NCBI GenBank assembly: GCA_964610765.1
Contig: CAZSWS010000044.1
Location: 1-23,460 of the forward strand
Reading direction: 5' to 3'
Length of the DNA: 23,460 nucleotides
Origin: CAZSWS01 sp964610765
GTDB taxonomy: Bacteria; Bacteroidota; Bacteroidia; Bacteroidales; Tannerellaceae
This document shows, in pieces, positions 23,414-23,460 of the stretch; the first letter of the stretch is position 1, and the number at the start of each line of letters is the position of its first letter. Position numbers and translations under genes: made by a program. The notes under the pieces are model-generated. The model saw only the letters and a list, made by a program, of their open reading frames with translations, did no database searches and had not been told where the DNA came from.

Positions 23414-23460
23414 ATAAAAAAGACAACACATAATATATTACGTGAATAACTTACCCAGTC

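Noticed and set aside
23352..23429. Longer start (23429) for the small membrane ORF
   Set aside because: It would begin upstream of the -7 box at 23406-23413, so the ATG at 23351 is preferred.

Overview
The window looks like chromosome from a Bacteroidales bacterium (Bacteroides or a close relative). It is AT-rich. Many genes are preceded by the Bacteroidetes -7 box TAnnTTTG rather than a sigma70 -10 box. The metabolic genes fit an anaerobic succinate/propionate fermenter. Typical Bacteroidetes families are present: an oxidoreductase paired with a DUF1080 lipoprotein, a LytS-type kinase with a LytTR regulator, and a KorA with fused gamma and alpha parts. It is a draft scaffold with two 100-N gaps. 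The first (3849-3948) is a false gap: its edges share the same 55 bp, and collapsing it restores one intact gene. The second (14161-14260) is a real gap of unknown length that cuts a sensor-kinase locus.

Layout. 1-648: rubrerythrin (-) with its terminator. 901-2328: a DUF2461 gene and a methyltransferase-like gene (+). 2510-5200: a Tat-exported Gfo/Idh/MocA oxidoreductase and a DUF1080 lipoprotein (+), ended by a hairpin terminator. 5200-5512: a 42-codon secreted-peptide ORF and a long perfect palindrome flanked by 9-bp direct repeats. 5513-8178 (-): methylmalonyl-CoA epimerase, carboxyltransferase, a small OadG-like protein and a biotin carrier. 8328-11097 (-): U32 protein, acyl-CoA thioesterase and DprA, each overlapping the next by 4 nt. 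11284-12315 (+): secreted N-acetylmuramoyl-L-alanine amidase. 12332-15578 (-): LytTR response regulator, sensor kinase and a secreted ectodomain fragment separated from the kinase by the gap. 15761-16390 (+): exported nitroreductase-like protein, divergent from the sensor operon. 16482-19355 (-): KorB and KorA. 19802-21088 (-): class I CoA-transferase. 21455-23351 (-): alanine-dehydrogenase-like protein, shikimate kinase and a small membrane ORF.

How they fit together. The CoA-transferase, the epimerase/MmdA/biotin-carrier cluster and the 2-oxoglutarate:ferredoxin oxidoreductase all handle succinyl-CoA, so much of the window serves the succinate-propionate branch and the reductive TCA arm. 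The membrane decarboxylase beta subunit (mmdB) usually found with such clusters is not here. The oxidoreductase/DUF1080 pair suggests periplasmic 3-keto-sugar chemistry. The most unusual part is the sensor locus: a TlpA-like secreted ectodomain and a cysteine-less thioredoxin-like domain next to a LytS-type kinase, probably one protein split by the assembly gap. I see no CRISPR array, insertion sequence, rRNA or tRNA.
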